64,000 nt of DNA from an uncultured Burkholderiales bacterium (GTDB lineage: Bacteria; Pseudomonadota; Gammaproteobacteria; Burkholderiales; Burkholderiaceae_C). The DNA is taken from NCBI GenBank assembly GCA_903822825.1, contig CAIJQQ010000005.1, positions 32,848-96,847 on the forward strand, written 5' to 3'. A program made the translations under genes and the position numbers. Positions 44,772 to 52,830 of the stretch are shown one piece after another. Numbering within the stretch: the stretch's first letter is position 1; every line of letters starts with the position of its first letter. The notes under the pieces were generated by a model, which was given only the letters and a program-made list of their open reading frames with translations, was not told the DNA's origin and ran no database searches.

Positions 44772-45053
44772 GTGATCCATTGCGTACTGCACGAAGAAAA
44801 AGACAGCGTCGCTGTTGTCGTCGTTGAAGGCATCGAAGCCGGTCAAAACATGAACGCCCTCATCCTGGACGACAACCGCACCATCACGATCAAGGCCAAT
44901 GCAGCCATTCCTATCGGACACAAAGTAGCTGTGAAGGCGATGGCTGTGGGTGACACGGTCATGAAATACGGCACAGACATTGGCAAGGTGGTTGCAGCCA
45001 TTGCCATTGGCGACCACGCCCATGTCCACAACATCAAAACCAAGCGCTGGTAA
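44772..45053 (+). CDS. suyA: (2R)-sulfolactate sulfo-lyase, small subunit
   Basis: 93-aa SAF-domain protein related to the N-terminal part of altronate dehydratase (UxaA). SuyA of sulfolactate-degrading bacteria has the same size and lies directly before SuyB, as here. It carries GHKVAVKAMAVGDTVMKYG, the conserved core of the domain. The start is GTG 44772, preceded by AAGGAGA. With SuyB it forms the iron-dependent lyase that splits (R)-3-sulfolactate into pyruvate and sulfite. Altronate/galactarate dehydratase small subunit is the alternative but unlikely in this context. Confidence 0.85.
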   Translation: MIHCVLHEEKDSVAVVVVEGIEAGQNMNALILDDNRTITIKANAAIPIGHKVAVKAMAVGDTVMKYGTDIGKVVAAIAIGDHAHVHNIKTKRW

Positions 45054-45095
45054 TTCACCGTTTTTTGACCCCCTATTCTCTTCAAGGTTTATCTC

Positions 45096-46271
45096 ATGAC
45101 CCTCATTGACAAAAACACCACTTTCTGGGGCTACCGCCGTGAAAACGGTCGTGTCGGCGTTCGCAACCACGTCATCATCTTGCCGCTGGACGACCTGTCC
45201 AACGCAGCTGCAGAAGCTGTGGCACACGCCGTCAAGGGCACCATGGCCATTCCACACCCTTATGGCCGCTTGCAGTTTGGTGCCGACCTGGAACTGCACT
45301 TTCGCACCCTGATCGGTGCAGGCTCCAATCCCAACGTCGCAGCAGTGGTGGTGATTGGCATCGAGGACAGCTGGACCAAGACCGTGGTCGACGGCATTGC
45401 GGCCACTGGCAAGCCGGTGGTGGGTTTTGGCATCGAAGGCCACGGCGACCACGACACCATCATGCGCGCCTCCAAAGCGGCAAAAGTCATGGTGCAGCAC
45501 GCCACCAGCCTGCACCGCGTGGAGTGCCCCATCTCTGACCTGTGGATCTCAACCAAGTGCGGCGAGTCCGACACCACCTCGGGCTGCGGCGCCAACCCCA
45601 CCGTGGGCAATGCCTTCGACAAACTCTATGGCCTGGGCACCACGCTGGTGTTTGGCGAGACTTCCGAGTTGACCGGTGGCGAGCACCTGGTGGCTGCACG
45701 TTGCCGCACCGAGCAGGTACGCACCGACTTCATGAAAATGTTCAACGACTACCAGGACATGATCAAGCGCCACGCCACCACCGACCTGTCGGACTCGCAA
45801 CCCACCAAGGGCAACATCGCCGGAGGCTTGACCACGATCGAAGAAAAAGCGCTGGGCAACATCCAGAAAATTGGCAAGGAATGCATGGTGGACGGCGTTC
45901 TGGGCAAGGCCGAAACGCCCACAGGCCCAGGCTTGTGGTTCATGGACTCGTCATCTGCCGCAGCCGAGATGGTCACGCTGTGCGCCGCCTCGGGTTTTGC
46001 GGTGCACTTTTTCCCCACAGGCCAGGGCAACGTGATCGGCAATGCGATCGTGCCCGTCATCAAGATTTGCGCCAACCCTCGCACCGTGCGCCTGATGAGC
46101 GAACACATCGATGTGGACTGCTCGGGCCTGCTGCAACAAGAGCAAACGATGGATGCCGCGGGTGATTTGTTGCTGGAGATGATGATGCAAACCATCAACG
46201 GTCGTTTCACTTCGGCCGAAGCGCTGGGCCATCGCGAATTTGTGATGACCCGCTTGTTCGAAAGCGCTTGA
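45096..46271 (+). CDS. suyB: (2R)-sulfolactate sulfo-lyase, large subunit
   Basis: 391-aa protein of the UxaA/GarD dehydratase family, the catalytic part of the sulfo-lyase. The start [18 protein letters not shown] is the family beginning. [19 protein letters not shown] carries the conserved cysteine-containing motif expected to hold the metal, and [10 protein letters not shown] near the end is a second. The length matches SuyB (about 390 aa). Located 42 bases after suyA. The pair converts the product of HpsN into pyruvate plus sulfite. An altronate or galactarate dehydratase is the main alternative. Confidence 0.88.
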   Translation: MTLIDKNTTFWGYRRENGRVGVRNHVIILPLDDLSNAAAEAVAHAVKGTMAIPHPYGRLQFGADLELHFRTLIGAGSNPNVAAVVVIGIEDSWTKTVVDGIAATGKPVVGFGIEGHGDHDTIMRASKAAKVMVQHATSLHRVECPISDLWISTKCGESDTTSGCGANPTVGNAFDKLYGLGTTLVFGETSELTGGEHLVAARCRTEQVRTDFMKMFNDYQDMIKRHATTDLSDSQPTKGNIAGGLTTIEEKALGNIQKIGKECMVDGVLGKAETPTGPGLWFMDSSSAAAEMVTLCAASGFAVHFFPTGQGNVIGNAIVPVIKICANPRTVRLMSEHIDVDCSGLLQQEQTMDAAGDLLLEMMMQTINGRFTSAEALGHREFVMTRLFESA

Positions 46272-46279
46272 TCCTCAGA

Positions 46280-46303
46280 GGGCCGAGGCAGGCGCCTCGG
46301 CCC
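46280..46303 (+). promoter_or_regulatory. 10-bp stem hairpin between suyB and tctC
   Basis: GGGCCGAGGC-AGGC-GCCTCGGCCC is a perfect 10-bp, very GC-rich hairpin 8 bases after suyB. Only CAAGCCCCTT follows, without T-run, so it is more likely an RNA stabiliser or pause than a full terminator. Confidence 0.5.
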
Positions 46304-46330
46304 AAGCCCCTTGACCCCAAGGAGATATGA

Positions 46331-47311
46331 ATGAATAACAGACGTTTGGCTCTTCACACTTTGGCGTCGGCTGCGGCTGTGTCTGCTGCGCCCTCACTCG
46401 CTCTCGCGCAAAGCTTGGGAGACTACCCCTCCAAGCCAATTCGGTACATCGTGCCCTTTACTGCCGGCGGCCTGACCGATGTGATGGCACGCATGATCGC
46501 GCTCCATGTCGGCACCTCCCTCAAACAATCCGTTCTGGTGGACAACCGGCCCGGCGCCAGCGCCAATCTGGGTGCAGATATGGCGGCGAAGGCCCCGCCC
46601 GACGGCTACACCTGGTTGGCCGTGACCCTGGCCCACGCCGTCAACCAGTCCCTGTTCAGCAACCTGCCTTACAGCTTGGAAAAGCACCTGGCGCCGGTGG
46701 CCCACTTGGCGACAAGCCCACTGGTGCTTGTGGTCAATGAAAGCAACCCCGCCAAAACGCTGGCAGATTTCCTCGCTCAAGCGCGCGCCAAACCACTCAG
46801 TGCTGGCTCCAGCGGCAACGGCACGCCACCCCACTTGGGCCTTGAGTTGCTGGCATACAGCGCCAAATTAGAGGTGACGCACATCCCCTACAAGGGCGGG
46901 GCTCCCTCGCTCAACGACCTGATGGGCTCACAGTTGGATTTCATCGTTTCCAACATGCCTGAATGCGCTGCCTTCGTCAAATCTGGAAAGTTGCGCGCTT
47001 TGGCTGTGACATCTGGCAAACGACACCCCCTGATGCCTGACGTACCGACTTTTGCCGAATCCGGCCTGCCCGGCGTAGAGCTTGAAAACTGGACAGGTTT
47101 GATGATGCCGATCGATACACCCAAGGCCATCATTGATAAAGTTTCGGCCGAGGCTGTTCGAGCGGTAAGGACCAAGGAAGTCAATGAACGTGTGGCGGCA
47201 ATTGGCTTCACCCCAACGGGACTCGGCCGCGCAGAATTTGGCGAGATCATCAAAAAAGATGTTTCACGTTGGCGTGAAATCGTGAAGATCCGCAACATCC
47301 AGGCTGGCTAA
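46331..47311 (+). CDS. TctC-type tripartite tricarboxylate transporter binding protein
   Basis: 326-aa periplasmic Bug/TctC-family protein. A cleavable signal (MNNRRLALHTLASAAAV to LALAQ) precedes YPSKPIRYIVPFTAGGLTDV, the classic TctC beginning. The ATG is supported by AAGGAGA and a same-strand ATG four bases earlier is closed by a stop. No TctA or TctB genes occur in the window, so it must use a membrane partner encoded elsewhere or serve as a sensor. Sulfolactate degraders have TctC-type transporters beside suyAB, which suggests sulfolactate as ligand; inferred. Confidence 0.85.
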   Translation: MNNRRLALHTLASAAAVSAAPSLALAQSLGDYPSKPIRYIVPFTAGGLTDVMARMIALHVGTSLKQSVLVDNRPGASANLGADMAAKAPPDGYTWLAVTLAHAVNQSLFSNLPYSLEKHLAPVAHLATSPLVLVVNESNPAKTLADFLAQARAKPLSAGSSGNGTPPHLGLELLAYSAKLEVTHIPYKGGAPSLNDLMGSQLDFIVSNMPECAAFVKSGKLRALAVTSGKRHPLMPDVPTFAESGLPGVELENWTGLMMPIDTPKAIIDKVSAEAVRAVRTKEVNERVAAIGFTPTGLGRAEFGEIIKKDVSRWREIVKIRNIQAG

Positions 47312-47322
47312 GCCGCACCCCC

Positions 47323-48252
47323 ATGAAAAAAATAGTGATCACCGAATTCATGGACGGGTCGGCAGTAGACGCGTTGCGCACCCGTTTCAACGTTGTCTAC
47401 GATCCGAAACTGGTCGATGACACCCACCGCCTGATGGCCAGTGTGGCCGATGCGGACGCCGTCATTGTGCGCAATCGTACCCAGGTACGGGGCGACTTGT
47501 TGGCCGCGTGCGCGCAGGCCACGGTCATTGGCCGACTGGGCGTGGGCCTTGACAACATCGACGTTGCCGCATGCGAGGCCCGCGGCATGCAAGTGATCCC
47601 AGCCACCGGCGCGAATGCGCTGGCTGTCGCCGAATACGTCATCGGCACAGCCATGCTTTTGCTGCGCGGTGTTTATCTGTCCAGCGAGAAAGTGGCCAAT
47701 GGCGCATGGCCTCGGGCTTTGCTGTCGAACGGGCGCGAAATTTCAGGCACTTGCCTGGGGCTGATCGGCTTTGGCGGCATAGGTCAATTGACCGCCAAAT
47801 TGGCCCAAGGCCTTGGCATGCGCGTTGTCGCACACGATCCGATGTTGCCACCCGACAGTTCGGTGTGGACGCAAACAGGTGTTTATTCAAACACACTGGA
47901 TCAACTCATAGCTCAAGCTGACGTGATCAGCCTTCACGTTCCGCTGACGCCTGCCACGAGCCATCTGCTGTCGGCCGAGCGCATTGCACACATGAAACCG
48001 GGTGCCATTGTGATCAACACCTCTCGCGGCGGCATTGTGGACGAAGCGGCGGTGGCACAAGCCTTGCGCCAAGGCCAGATTGGGGGCGCTGCGTTCGACG
48101 TGTTTGAGCCAGAACCTCTGGGGCCTGGCACACCCTGGCAAGACTGTCCGAACGTCATCCTCACACCGCATGTAGCCGGCGTCACCGCCGAATCCAATGT
48201 GCGCGTGTCAACCATGATCGCGTCTGCTGTGACAAACGCTCTGAAAGTCTGA
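47323..48252 (+). CDS. slcC: (S)-sulfolactate dehydrogenase-like 2-hydroxyacid dehydrogenase
   Basis: 309-aa D-isomer-specific 2-hydroxyacid dehydrogenase. Rossmann motif GFGGIGQLTAKLAQG, Arg/Asn region INTSRGGIVDEAAV, catalytic Glu in FDVFEPEPLG and the terminal HVAGVT are visible. In Chromohalobacter, SlcC oxidises (S)-sulfolactate to sulfopyruvate with NAD+ while ComC reduces sulfopyruvate to the (R)-form; the ComC-like gene is the next gene, supporting this assignment. It lies 11 bases after the tctC gene. Other family members act on glycerate or lactate. Confidence 0.8.
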   Translation: MKKIVITEFMDGSAVDALRTRFNVVYDPKLVDDTHRLMASVADADAVIVRNRTQVRGDLLAACAQATVIGRLGVGLDNIDVAACEARGMQVIPATGANALAVAEYVIGTAMLLLRGVYLSSEKVANGAWPRALLSNGREISGTCLGLIGFGGIGQLTAKLAQGLGMRVVAHDPMLPPDSSVWTQTGVYSNTLDQLIAQADVISLHVPLTPATSHLLSAERIAHMKPGAIVINTSRGGIVDEAAVAQALRQGQIGGAAFDVFEPEPLGPGTPWQDCPNVILTPHVAGVTAESNVRVSTMIASAVTNALKV

Positions 48253-48258
48253 TCTCCC

Positions 48259-49254
48259 ATGCTTCACGCTTACGAAGAACTCCACTCGCTGGTTAAATCT
48301 GCTTTGACCCAAGCTGGCGCATCTCCAGACCAAGCCCAAGCCACCGCGCAAGCCCTGGTGGCGGCCGAAGCCAGCGGCCTGCCGTCGCATGGCCTGTCGC
48401 GAGTCAGCATGTACGTCAGCCACCTGTTGGCGGGACGTGTGGTGGGGGATGCCGTACCGGTGATTAAAAACGAGCGCGCCGGTGCCGTGCTGATTGATGC
48501 AGAAAATGGCTTTGCATTTCCTGCCTGCCGCATGGCCATTGAGCAAGCCATTGGCAGGGCTCGCCAGCACGGCATCGCCATCGCAGCGGTCACGAACAGC
48601 CACCATTTCGGCATGGCCTCTTACCACTTGGACCCTGTTGCAGAGGCGGGCATGGTCGGCATAGCTTGCGGCAACTCTCCCGCAGCCATGCCAGCCGCCG
48701 GGGGCAAGCGCGCCATTTTTGGCACCAATCCCATTGCAGCGATTTTCCCCCGATCGGGCCACCCAGCGGTCAGTGTCGACCTGTCCTTGTCGGAGGTTGC
48801 TCGCGGCAAGTTGATGGTGGCCGCAGCCAAAGGTGAATCGATCCCGCTAGGCTGGGCGCTTGACCAGGATGGGAACCCCACAACCGACCCCCAAAAAGGT
48901 TTGGAGGGGTCCATGCTCGCCATCGGCGGCACCAAAGGTGCCATGTTGGCGCTGGTGGTTGAGTTGCTGGTCACCAGTTTGACCGGGGCCCACTTTGGTG
49001 CCGAGGCCGACACGTTTTTCAAGCCCGAGGGCAACCAACCCCGCTTGGGCCAGGTCTTCATCGTCATCGACCCCGGGGCGCTGGGCGGACAGGGGGTATA
49101 CAGCGAAAGGGTCGAGGCTTTGGTCTCGGCCATGCTGGCCGACGAGGGCGTGCGCCTGCCTGGCCAGCGCCGCATCCAACTGCTGGCGGCGGCCCAGCAA
49201 GCAGGTGTGGAAGTGCCTGCTAAGACATGGGACGCCATTCGCGCGCTGTGCTGA
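48259..49254 (+). CDS. comC: (R)-sulfolactate dehydrogenase-like (ComC), malate/lactate dehydrogenase family
   Basis: 331-aa protein of the type-2 malate/L-lactate dehydrogenase (MDH/LDH2) family, whose cofactor fold differs from ordinary dehydrogenases. SHGLSRVSMYVSHLLAG, VTNSHHFGMASYHLDP (a catalytic His) and FGTNPIAAIFPR are family landmarks. ComC reduces sulfopyruvate to (R)-sulfolactate with NADPH. It lies six bases after the slcC gene, and its stop overlaps the exporter start (TGATG). Thus slcC-comC could invert (S)- to (R)-sulfolactate for SuyAB. Substrate inferred from gene order. Confidence 0.8.
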   Translation: MLHAYEELHSLVKSALTQAGASPDQAQATAQALVAAEASGLPSHGLSRVSMYVSHLLAGRVVGDAVPVIKNERAGAVLIDAENGFAFPACRMAIEQAIGRARQHGIAIAAVTNSHHFGMASYHLDPVAEAGMVGIACGNSPAAMPAAGGKRAIFGTNPIAAIFPRSGHPAVSVDLSLSEVARGKLMVAAAKGESIPLGWALDQDGNPTTDPQKGLEGSMLAIGGTKGAMLALVVELLVTSLTGAHFGAEADTFFKPEGNQPRLGQVFIVIDPGALGGQGVYSERVEALVSAMLADEGVRLPGQRRIQLLAAAQQAGVEVPAKTWDAIRALC

Positions 49255-50297
49255 TGGGTCTGCCAGGAAACGCGCTGAGCAGCCATCTTGCTCAGATCAA
49301 AGCGCATGTGCCGGGTGTCTTGATCTGCACCTTGATCGCCTTGTCGGCTACTTTTTTATCCGAACACTACGGCGGTCCCCAACTGCTCTACGCTTTGCTG
49401 ATTGGCCTGTCCCTGCATTCTTTGGCGCAACAAGACGCCCACCGTGAGGGCACCCAGTTTTGCGCCCGCACCGTGCTGAGGTTTGGTGTGGCCTTGCTGG
49501 GCATTCGCATCACCTTGGACCAGGTCGCACATTTGGGTGCCAGTGTGGGTTTGGTGTTGGTCGCGGCGGTGGGCCTGACCATCGCCTCGGGGCTTGTGTT
49601 GGCCCGGGTCTTTCGCCGGCCGGCGGCGCACGGCCTGCTTTCGGGCGGAGCGGTAGGCATTTGCGGGGCCTCTGCGGCCTTGGCGATTTCTGCCGTGCTG
49701 CCGCCCAACCGAGAGAACGAGCGCTTCACCTTACTGGCGGTGGTCGGGGTCACGGTGTTGTCGACTTTGGCCATGGTGCTTTACCCCTTGTTGTTGAATG
49801 CGCTGCCCCTGTCACCGCAGCAATCGGGCATTTTTTTGGGGGGCACCATCCACGACGTGGCCCAAGTGGTGGCCGCCGGGATGTTGATCGGGCCCGAGGC
49901 GGGTGACGCGGCCACTGTGGTGAAATTGTTCCGAGTGGTTTTGCTGCTGCCGGTGGTGGTTTTGATCGCGCTGGGCTACCGCCAATGGAGCAAGCAGTCC
50001 GAGGCCTGCGGTACCGCGGCCCCGAGACCGCCTTTGGTGCCCGGCTTCTTGGTCGGCTTCTTGGCCATGGTGTTGTTGGCCAGTTCGGGTTGGGTGGCGG
50101 CAGAGGTGTCGAGCACGGTCCAAAGCGTGTCGCGTTGGTGCTTGGTCGTGGCGATTGGCGCGGCCGGTGTCAAAACCAGTTTGGGCGAGCTGGCCCAGTT
50201 GGGCTGGCAACCGGTCTTGATGCTGGCCACCGAGACCTTGGTGATCGCTGCCTTGGTGCTGGGCGCCCTGTTTTGGGGGCCACTGGGGGTCGTATGA
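49254..50297 (+). CDS. suyZ: SuyZ/YeiH-family putative sulfate or sulfite exporter
   Basis: 347-aa polytopic inner-membrane protein of the UPF0324/YeiH family with about nine to ten hydrophobic segments. The family signature GGTIHDVAQVVAAG is present, and GGAVGICGASAALAISAVLP is typical. In Paracoccus a homolog (SuyZ) encoded with suyAB is proposed to export the sulfate formed from sulfite. The ATG is inside the stop of comC (TGATG), showing coupled translation. In the absence of a visible sulfite dehydrogenase gene the exported ion could be sulfite or sulfate. Confidence 0.85.
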   Translation: MGLPGNALSSHLAQIKAHVPGVLICTLIALSATFLSEHYGGPQLLYALLIGLSLHSLAQQDAHREGTQFCARTVLRFGVALLGIRITLDQVAHLGASVGLVLVAAVGLTIASGLVLARVFRRPAAHGLLSGGAVGICGASAALAISAVLPPNRENERFTLLAVVGVTVLSTLAMVLYPLLLNALPLSPQQSGIFLGGTIHDVAQVVAAGMLIGPEAGDAATVVKLFRVVLLLPVVVLIALGYRQWSKQSEACGTAAPRPPLVPGFLVGFLAMVLLASSGWVAAEVSSTVQSVSRWCLVVAIGAAGVKTSLGELAQLGWQPVLMLATETLVIAALVLGALFWGPLGVV

Positions 50298-50407
50298 CGC
50301 CAACCTTGAGCCACCCAATGCTTGACAATGCTTGTGCGGTCATGCCCCCATCGGCTTTTGTCCAGGGCATTGATCCGCGCTGATCCACTTTTGAAAAGCC
50401 ATTGCCC

Positions 50408-51118
50408 ATGCTTTACCGCCAAGTCAAACGGCAACTGATCCAGGACATACAGACTGGCATGGCCGCGCCCGGCGCGGCACTGCCCAATGAGAAAGATTTG
50501 GCCCAACGCTTTCAGGTTTCGGTGGGCACGGTGCGGCGCGCCGTGGACGAGTTGGTGGCCGAGCACGTCCTGCTGCGCCAGCAGGGACGAGGCACTTTTG
50601 TTGGCAAGCTCGACCGCGAGCGCTTCATGTTCCAGTTTTTCAAAATCGCCGCGCGCGACGGCCAAAGCGAGTTCCCCGAAGTCAGGCTGCACAAATTTGT
50701 CAAATCAAGGGCCACGCAAATAGAAGCCCAAGCGTTGGGACTGCATGGCAGCCAATGGGTCTTCCGCATCGAGAATGTCCTTCACTTGCAAGGCCAGCCT
50801 GTGATCCATGATCGAATTGCCATCGCAGCAGCGATGTTCCCGGGTTTGAATCAAGCATCCTTCACGGCCCGGACCACCACGATTTACGGCCACTACCAGG
50901 CCGCGTTTGGCATCACCATTGTCTCAGCCGATGAGCGGGTGCGCGCAGAGGTGGTCTCGCCAGACAGCGCGAAGTTGCTGCAGTTGGACGAGGCCACGCC
51001 GGTGCTGCGCATCGACCGGGTGGCGCACACTTTCGACCGCCAGCCCGCCGAGTTTCGCACTTCGGTTGTGGACACCCGGCACTTTGACTACGTCTCGCGC
51101 ATGCGAGAGATGGCATGA
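50408..51118 (+). CDS. GntR-family regulator with UTRA domain
   Basis: 236-aa repressor-type regulator of the HutC subfamily. The winged helix spans about residues 5-70 (LPNEKDLAQRFQVSVGTVRR is the recognition part; GRGTFVG is the wing), then a UTRA effector domain (about 90-230). TTG 50402 is also in frame; ATG 50408 preferred. Its stop overlaps the IMPase-like gene (ATGA). Good candidate for controlling the sulfolactate genes upstream. Effector, perhaps sulfolactate or DHPS, unknown. Confidence 0.85.
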   Translation: MLYRQVKRQLIQDIQTGMAAPGAALPNEKDLAQRFQVSVGTVRRAVDELVAEHVLLRQQGRGTFVGKLDRERFMFQFFKIAARDGQSEFPEVRLHKFVKSRATQIEAQALGLHGSQWVFRIENVLHLQGQPVIHDRIAIAAAMFPGLNQASFTARTTTIYGHYQAAFGITIVSADERVRAEVVSPDSAKLLQLDEATPVLRIDRVAHTFDRQPAEFRTSVVDTRHFDYVSRMREMA

Positions 51119-51903
51119 ACACGCTGGCCACACACGCCCGAGAATTTGCGCAGACCCTCGCGCTGGAGGCCGCCCACATGATCCAGCAAGCGGCTGGCCA
51201 GCCACATGACGTCGAGTTCAAGTCGGCTGGCGACTGGTGCAGCGCCTTGGATCGCAGCATCGAAGAACACCTGAAGGCACGCATTGCCGAGCAGTATCCA
51301 GCGCATGGGTTTTTGGGTGAGGAAAGCGCCAAGAGTCAGATCAGCGATGGTTTGCTCTGGGTCATCGATCCGATCGATGGGAGCATGAATTTCCTACGAG
51401 GCTACCCACAGTACAGCGTGTCCATTGCACTCCTGTCAGATGGAGAGCCGATTGCGGCCTGCATTGTGGACCCCTGCCGTCAAGAAGTTTTCAGCGCAGC
51501 ACGCCAACAAGGCGCCACGCTCAACGGCAAGCCTTTGCAAGTGGCAGACACAGACCGTTTGCAATTGGCCGTTGCAGCCACGGTATTTCCCAAACCCCGT
51601 GCTGCATCCTTGCCCGAATACTTGATCCAGTTCGACCGAGTCGTCTCCACAGTTTCCGGTGTCCGCCGCTCAGGCAGCATGGCACTCGAACTGGCGTACC
51701 TGGCGGCTGGCAGAGTCGATGTGTTTTGGTCCCATGACATGGGCAGCTGGGATGCCGCAGCCGGTGTGCTGCTGATCCGCGAAGCCGGGGGCGACGTGCT
51801 CACGTTGGACGGTTTGGTCTGGCACGCCTCGCGTCGCATCGCAGCGGCGACATCGGGACTGTCCAGCGCTTGGGCGGCGTTGCTGAACCCCACCGGGGGC
51901 TGA
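51115..51903 (+). CDS. IMPase-family phosphatase (inositol-monophosphatase/CysQ-like)
   Basis: 262-aa Mg-dependent phosphatase fold. Metal-binding motif 1 is GEES (68-71) and motif 2 is DPIDGSMNF (85-93, Ser in place of the usual Thr); the C-terminal WDAAAG supplies the third aspartate. The first lobe shows GDWCSALD instead of the common DVVTEAD, with Asp40 and Asp46 still possible ligands. Relatives hydrolyse inositol monophosphate, histidinol phosphate, or 3'-phosphoadenosine 5'-phosphate (CysQ, sulfur metabolism). It is translationally coupled to the GntR gene; its purpose in a sulfonate cluster is unclear. Confidence 0.8.
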   Translation: MNTLATHAREFAQTLALEAAHMIQQAAGQPHDVEFKSAGDWCSALDRSIEEHLKARIAEQYPAHGFLGEESAKSQISDGLLWVIDPIDGSMNFLRGYPQYSVSIALLSDGEPIAACIVDPCRQEVFSAARQQGATLNGKPLQVADTDRLQLAVAATVFPKPRAASLPEYLIQFDRVVSTVSGVRRSGSMALELAYLAAGRVDVFWSHDMGSWDAAAGVLLIREAGGDVLTLDGLVWHASRRIAAATSGLSSAWAALLNPTGG

Positions 51904-51916
51904 TAGAGGTCTTTGC

Positions 51917-51933
51917 GAGGACTTTGCGTCCTC
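51917..51933. terminator. Hairpin between convergent genes
   Basis: GAGGAC-TTTGC-GTCCTC, a perfect 6-bp stem 13 bases after the phosphatase stop and before the convergent GntR gene. No T-run follows (TGTGACG), so it is at best a weak terminator. Confidence 0.35.
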
Positions 51934-51979
51934 TGTGACGATTGAGCTTATCGGTGGGCTGGAGCCGCAACGCCCGGGC

Positions 51980-52705
51980 TCAAGCCAGCAAATTCATGTC
52001 CACCCGAATGTAGTCGCCACGGTAAGTCAGATCGGCCACATAAATCACCGTGCCGTCGGCGGCACACATCACCCGCCGGACCTCGGCCACGGGTGCGGAC
52101 ACCGAAATGTTCAGCGCGTTCGCTGCTTCTTCGCCAGCCGTGGAGATGGTCAAAATTTGCCGCGCTGAACCGATCTTGACGGCCTTCAGATCCATCAACA
52201 CCGGGATGATGGTTTCGGTGCGAAAGCGCTTGGGGGCCAAGTTGAAAACACGTTCGTCGATGTAGGCCGAGATTACCGAGGTGAATTGGCGCTCGGTGGC
52301 GTGAATGCGGCGCAAAAATTTGTATCTGGGCGCGGCGATGCCGTCCTCTGAGGCCAAGGTGGGCTCGGCGAAACCTTCCTCCAAAGTGATCAAACGGGGC
52401 GACTGACGACGGTACAACTCAGCCAAGCCTTTCAAAGAGCTTTCCACCTGCATGCGGGGGTGAATTTCAGGTTGGCACAGGACAAACGTCCCCTGACCCT
52501 GTTTGGGTGCCAGCAAGCCCTCGGTTTTGAGCAGCTGCACGGACTGCCTGACCGTGATCAGACCCACACCAAAGCCCGTCGCCAAGGTCGGCAAGGTGGG
52601 GATTTTTTCACCAATCGGCCAAATACCCTTGACGATTCGCTCGCGCATCGCGTCTGCGACTTGCGCGTAAAGGGGGCTGGCACTGTGTTCAAAATATTTC
52701 GGCAT
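51980..52705 (-). CDS. Second GntR-family regulator with UTRA domain
   Basis: 241-aa HutC-type regulator. The winged helix covers about residues 8-75 (IPTLPTLATGFGVGLITVRQ with the recognition helix, GQGTFV as wing), followed by a UTRA effector-binding domain. ATG 52705 is preferred to an upstream in-frame start. It is divergent from the sulfatase gene across a short region with a CCTAGGG/CCCTAGG dyad, so it probably controls the sulfatase-tctC pair and itself. Only moderately similar to the GntR protein at 50.4 kb in visible motifs. Confidence 0.83.
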   Translation of the reverse strand: MPKYFEHSASPLYAQVADAMRERIVKGIWPIGEKIPTLPTLATGFGVGLITVRQSVQLLKTEGLLAPKQGQGTFVLCQPEIHPRMQVESSLKGLAELYRRQSPRLITLEEGFAEPTLASEDGIAAPRYKFLRRIHATERQFTSVISAYIDERVFNLAPKRFRTETIIPVLMDLKAVKIGSARQILTISTAGEEAANALNISVSAPVAEVRRVMCAADGTVIYVADLTYRGDYIRVDMNLLA

Positions 52706-52720
52706 GCTACGCAAACGCTT

Positions 52721-52738
52721 CCTAGGGTCTCCCCTAGG
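52721..52738. promoter_or_regulatory. Inverted repeat in GntR-sulfatase divergent region
   Basis: CCTAGGG-TCTC-CCCTAGG is a perfect 7-bp dyad with a 4-base spacer, 16 bases from the GntR start codon and 93 bases before the sulfatase start. Candidate binding site for the GntR regulator encoded at 51980-52705. Confidence 0.55.
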
Positions 52739-52830
52739 CAACGAAATCCCCCTATCTGATTAAAGTTAGCATGATAGAAGCACCAAGCTTTCGCCCTGCT
52801 TCAACTGTGCAAACTTTAACGGAAGATGCC

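Noticed and set aside
44772..46271. Altronate or galactarate dehydratase for the sugar-acid pathways in the window
   Set aside because: Small/large subunit split and sizes match SuyA/SuyB, and the neighbours are sulfolactate dehydrogenases and a SuyZ-type exporter; sugar-acid genes are 25 kb away.
52210..52230. AAGCGCTT core like the LacI operator
   Set aside because: Inside the second GntR coding sequence and without flanking symmetry.
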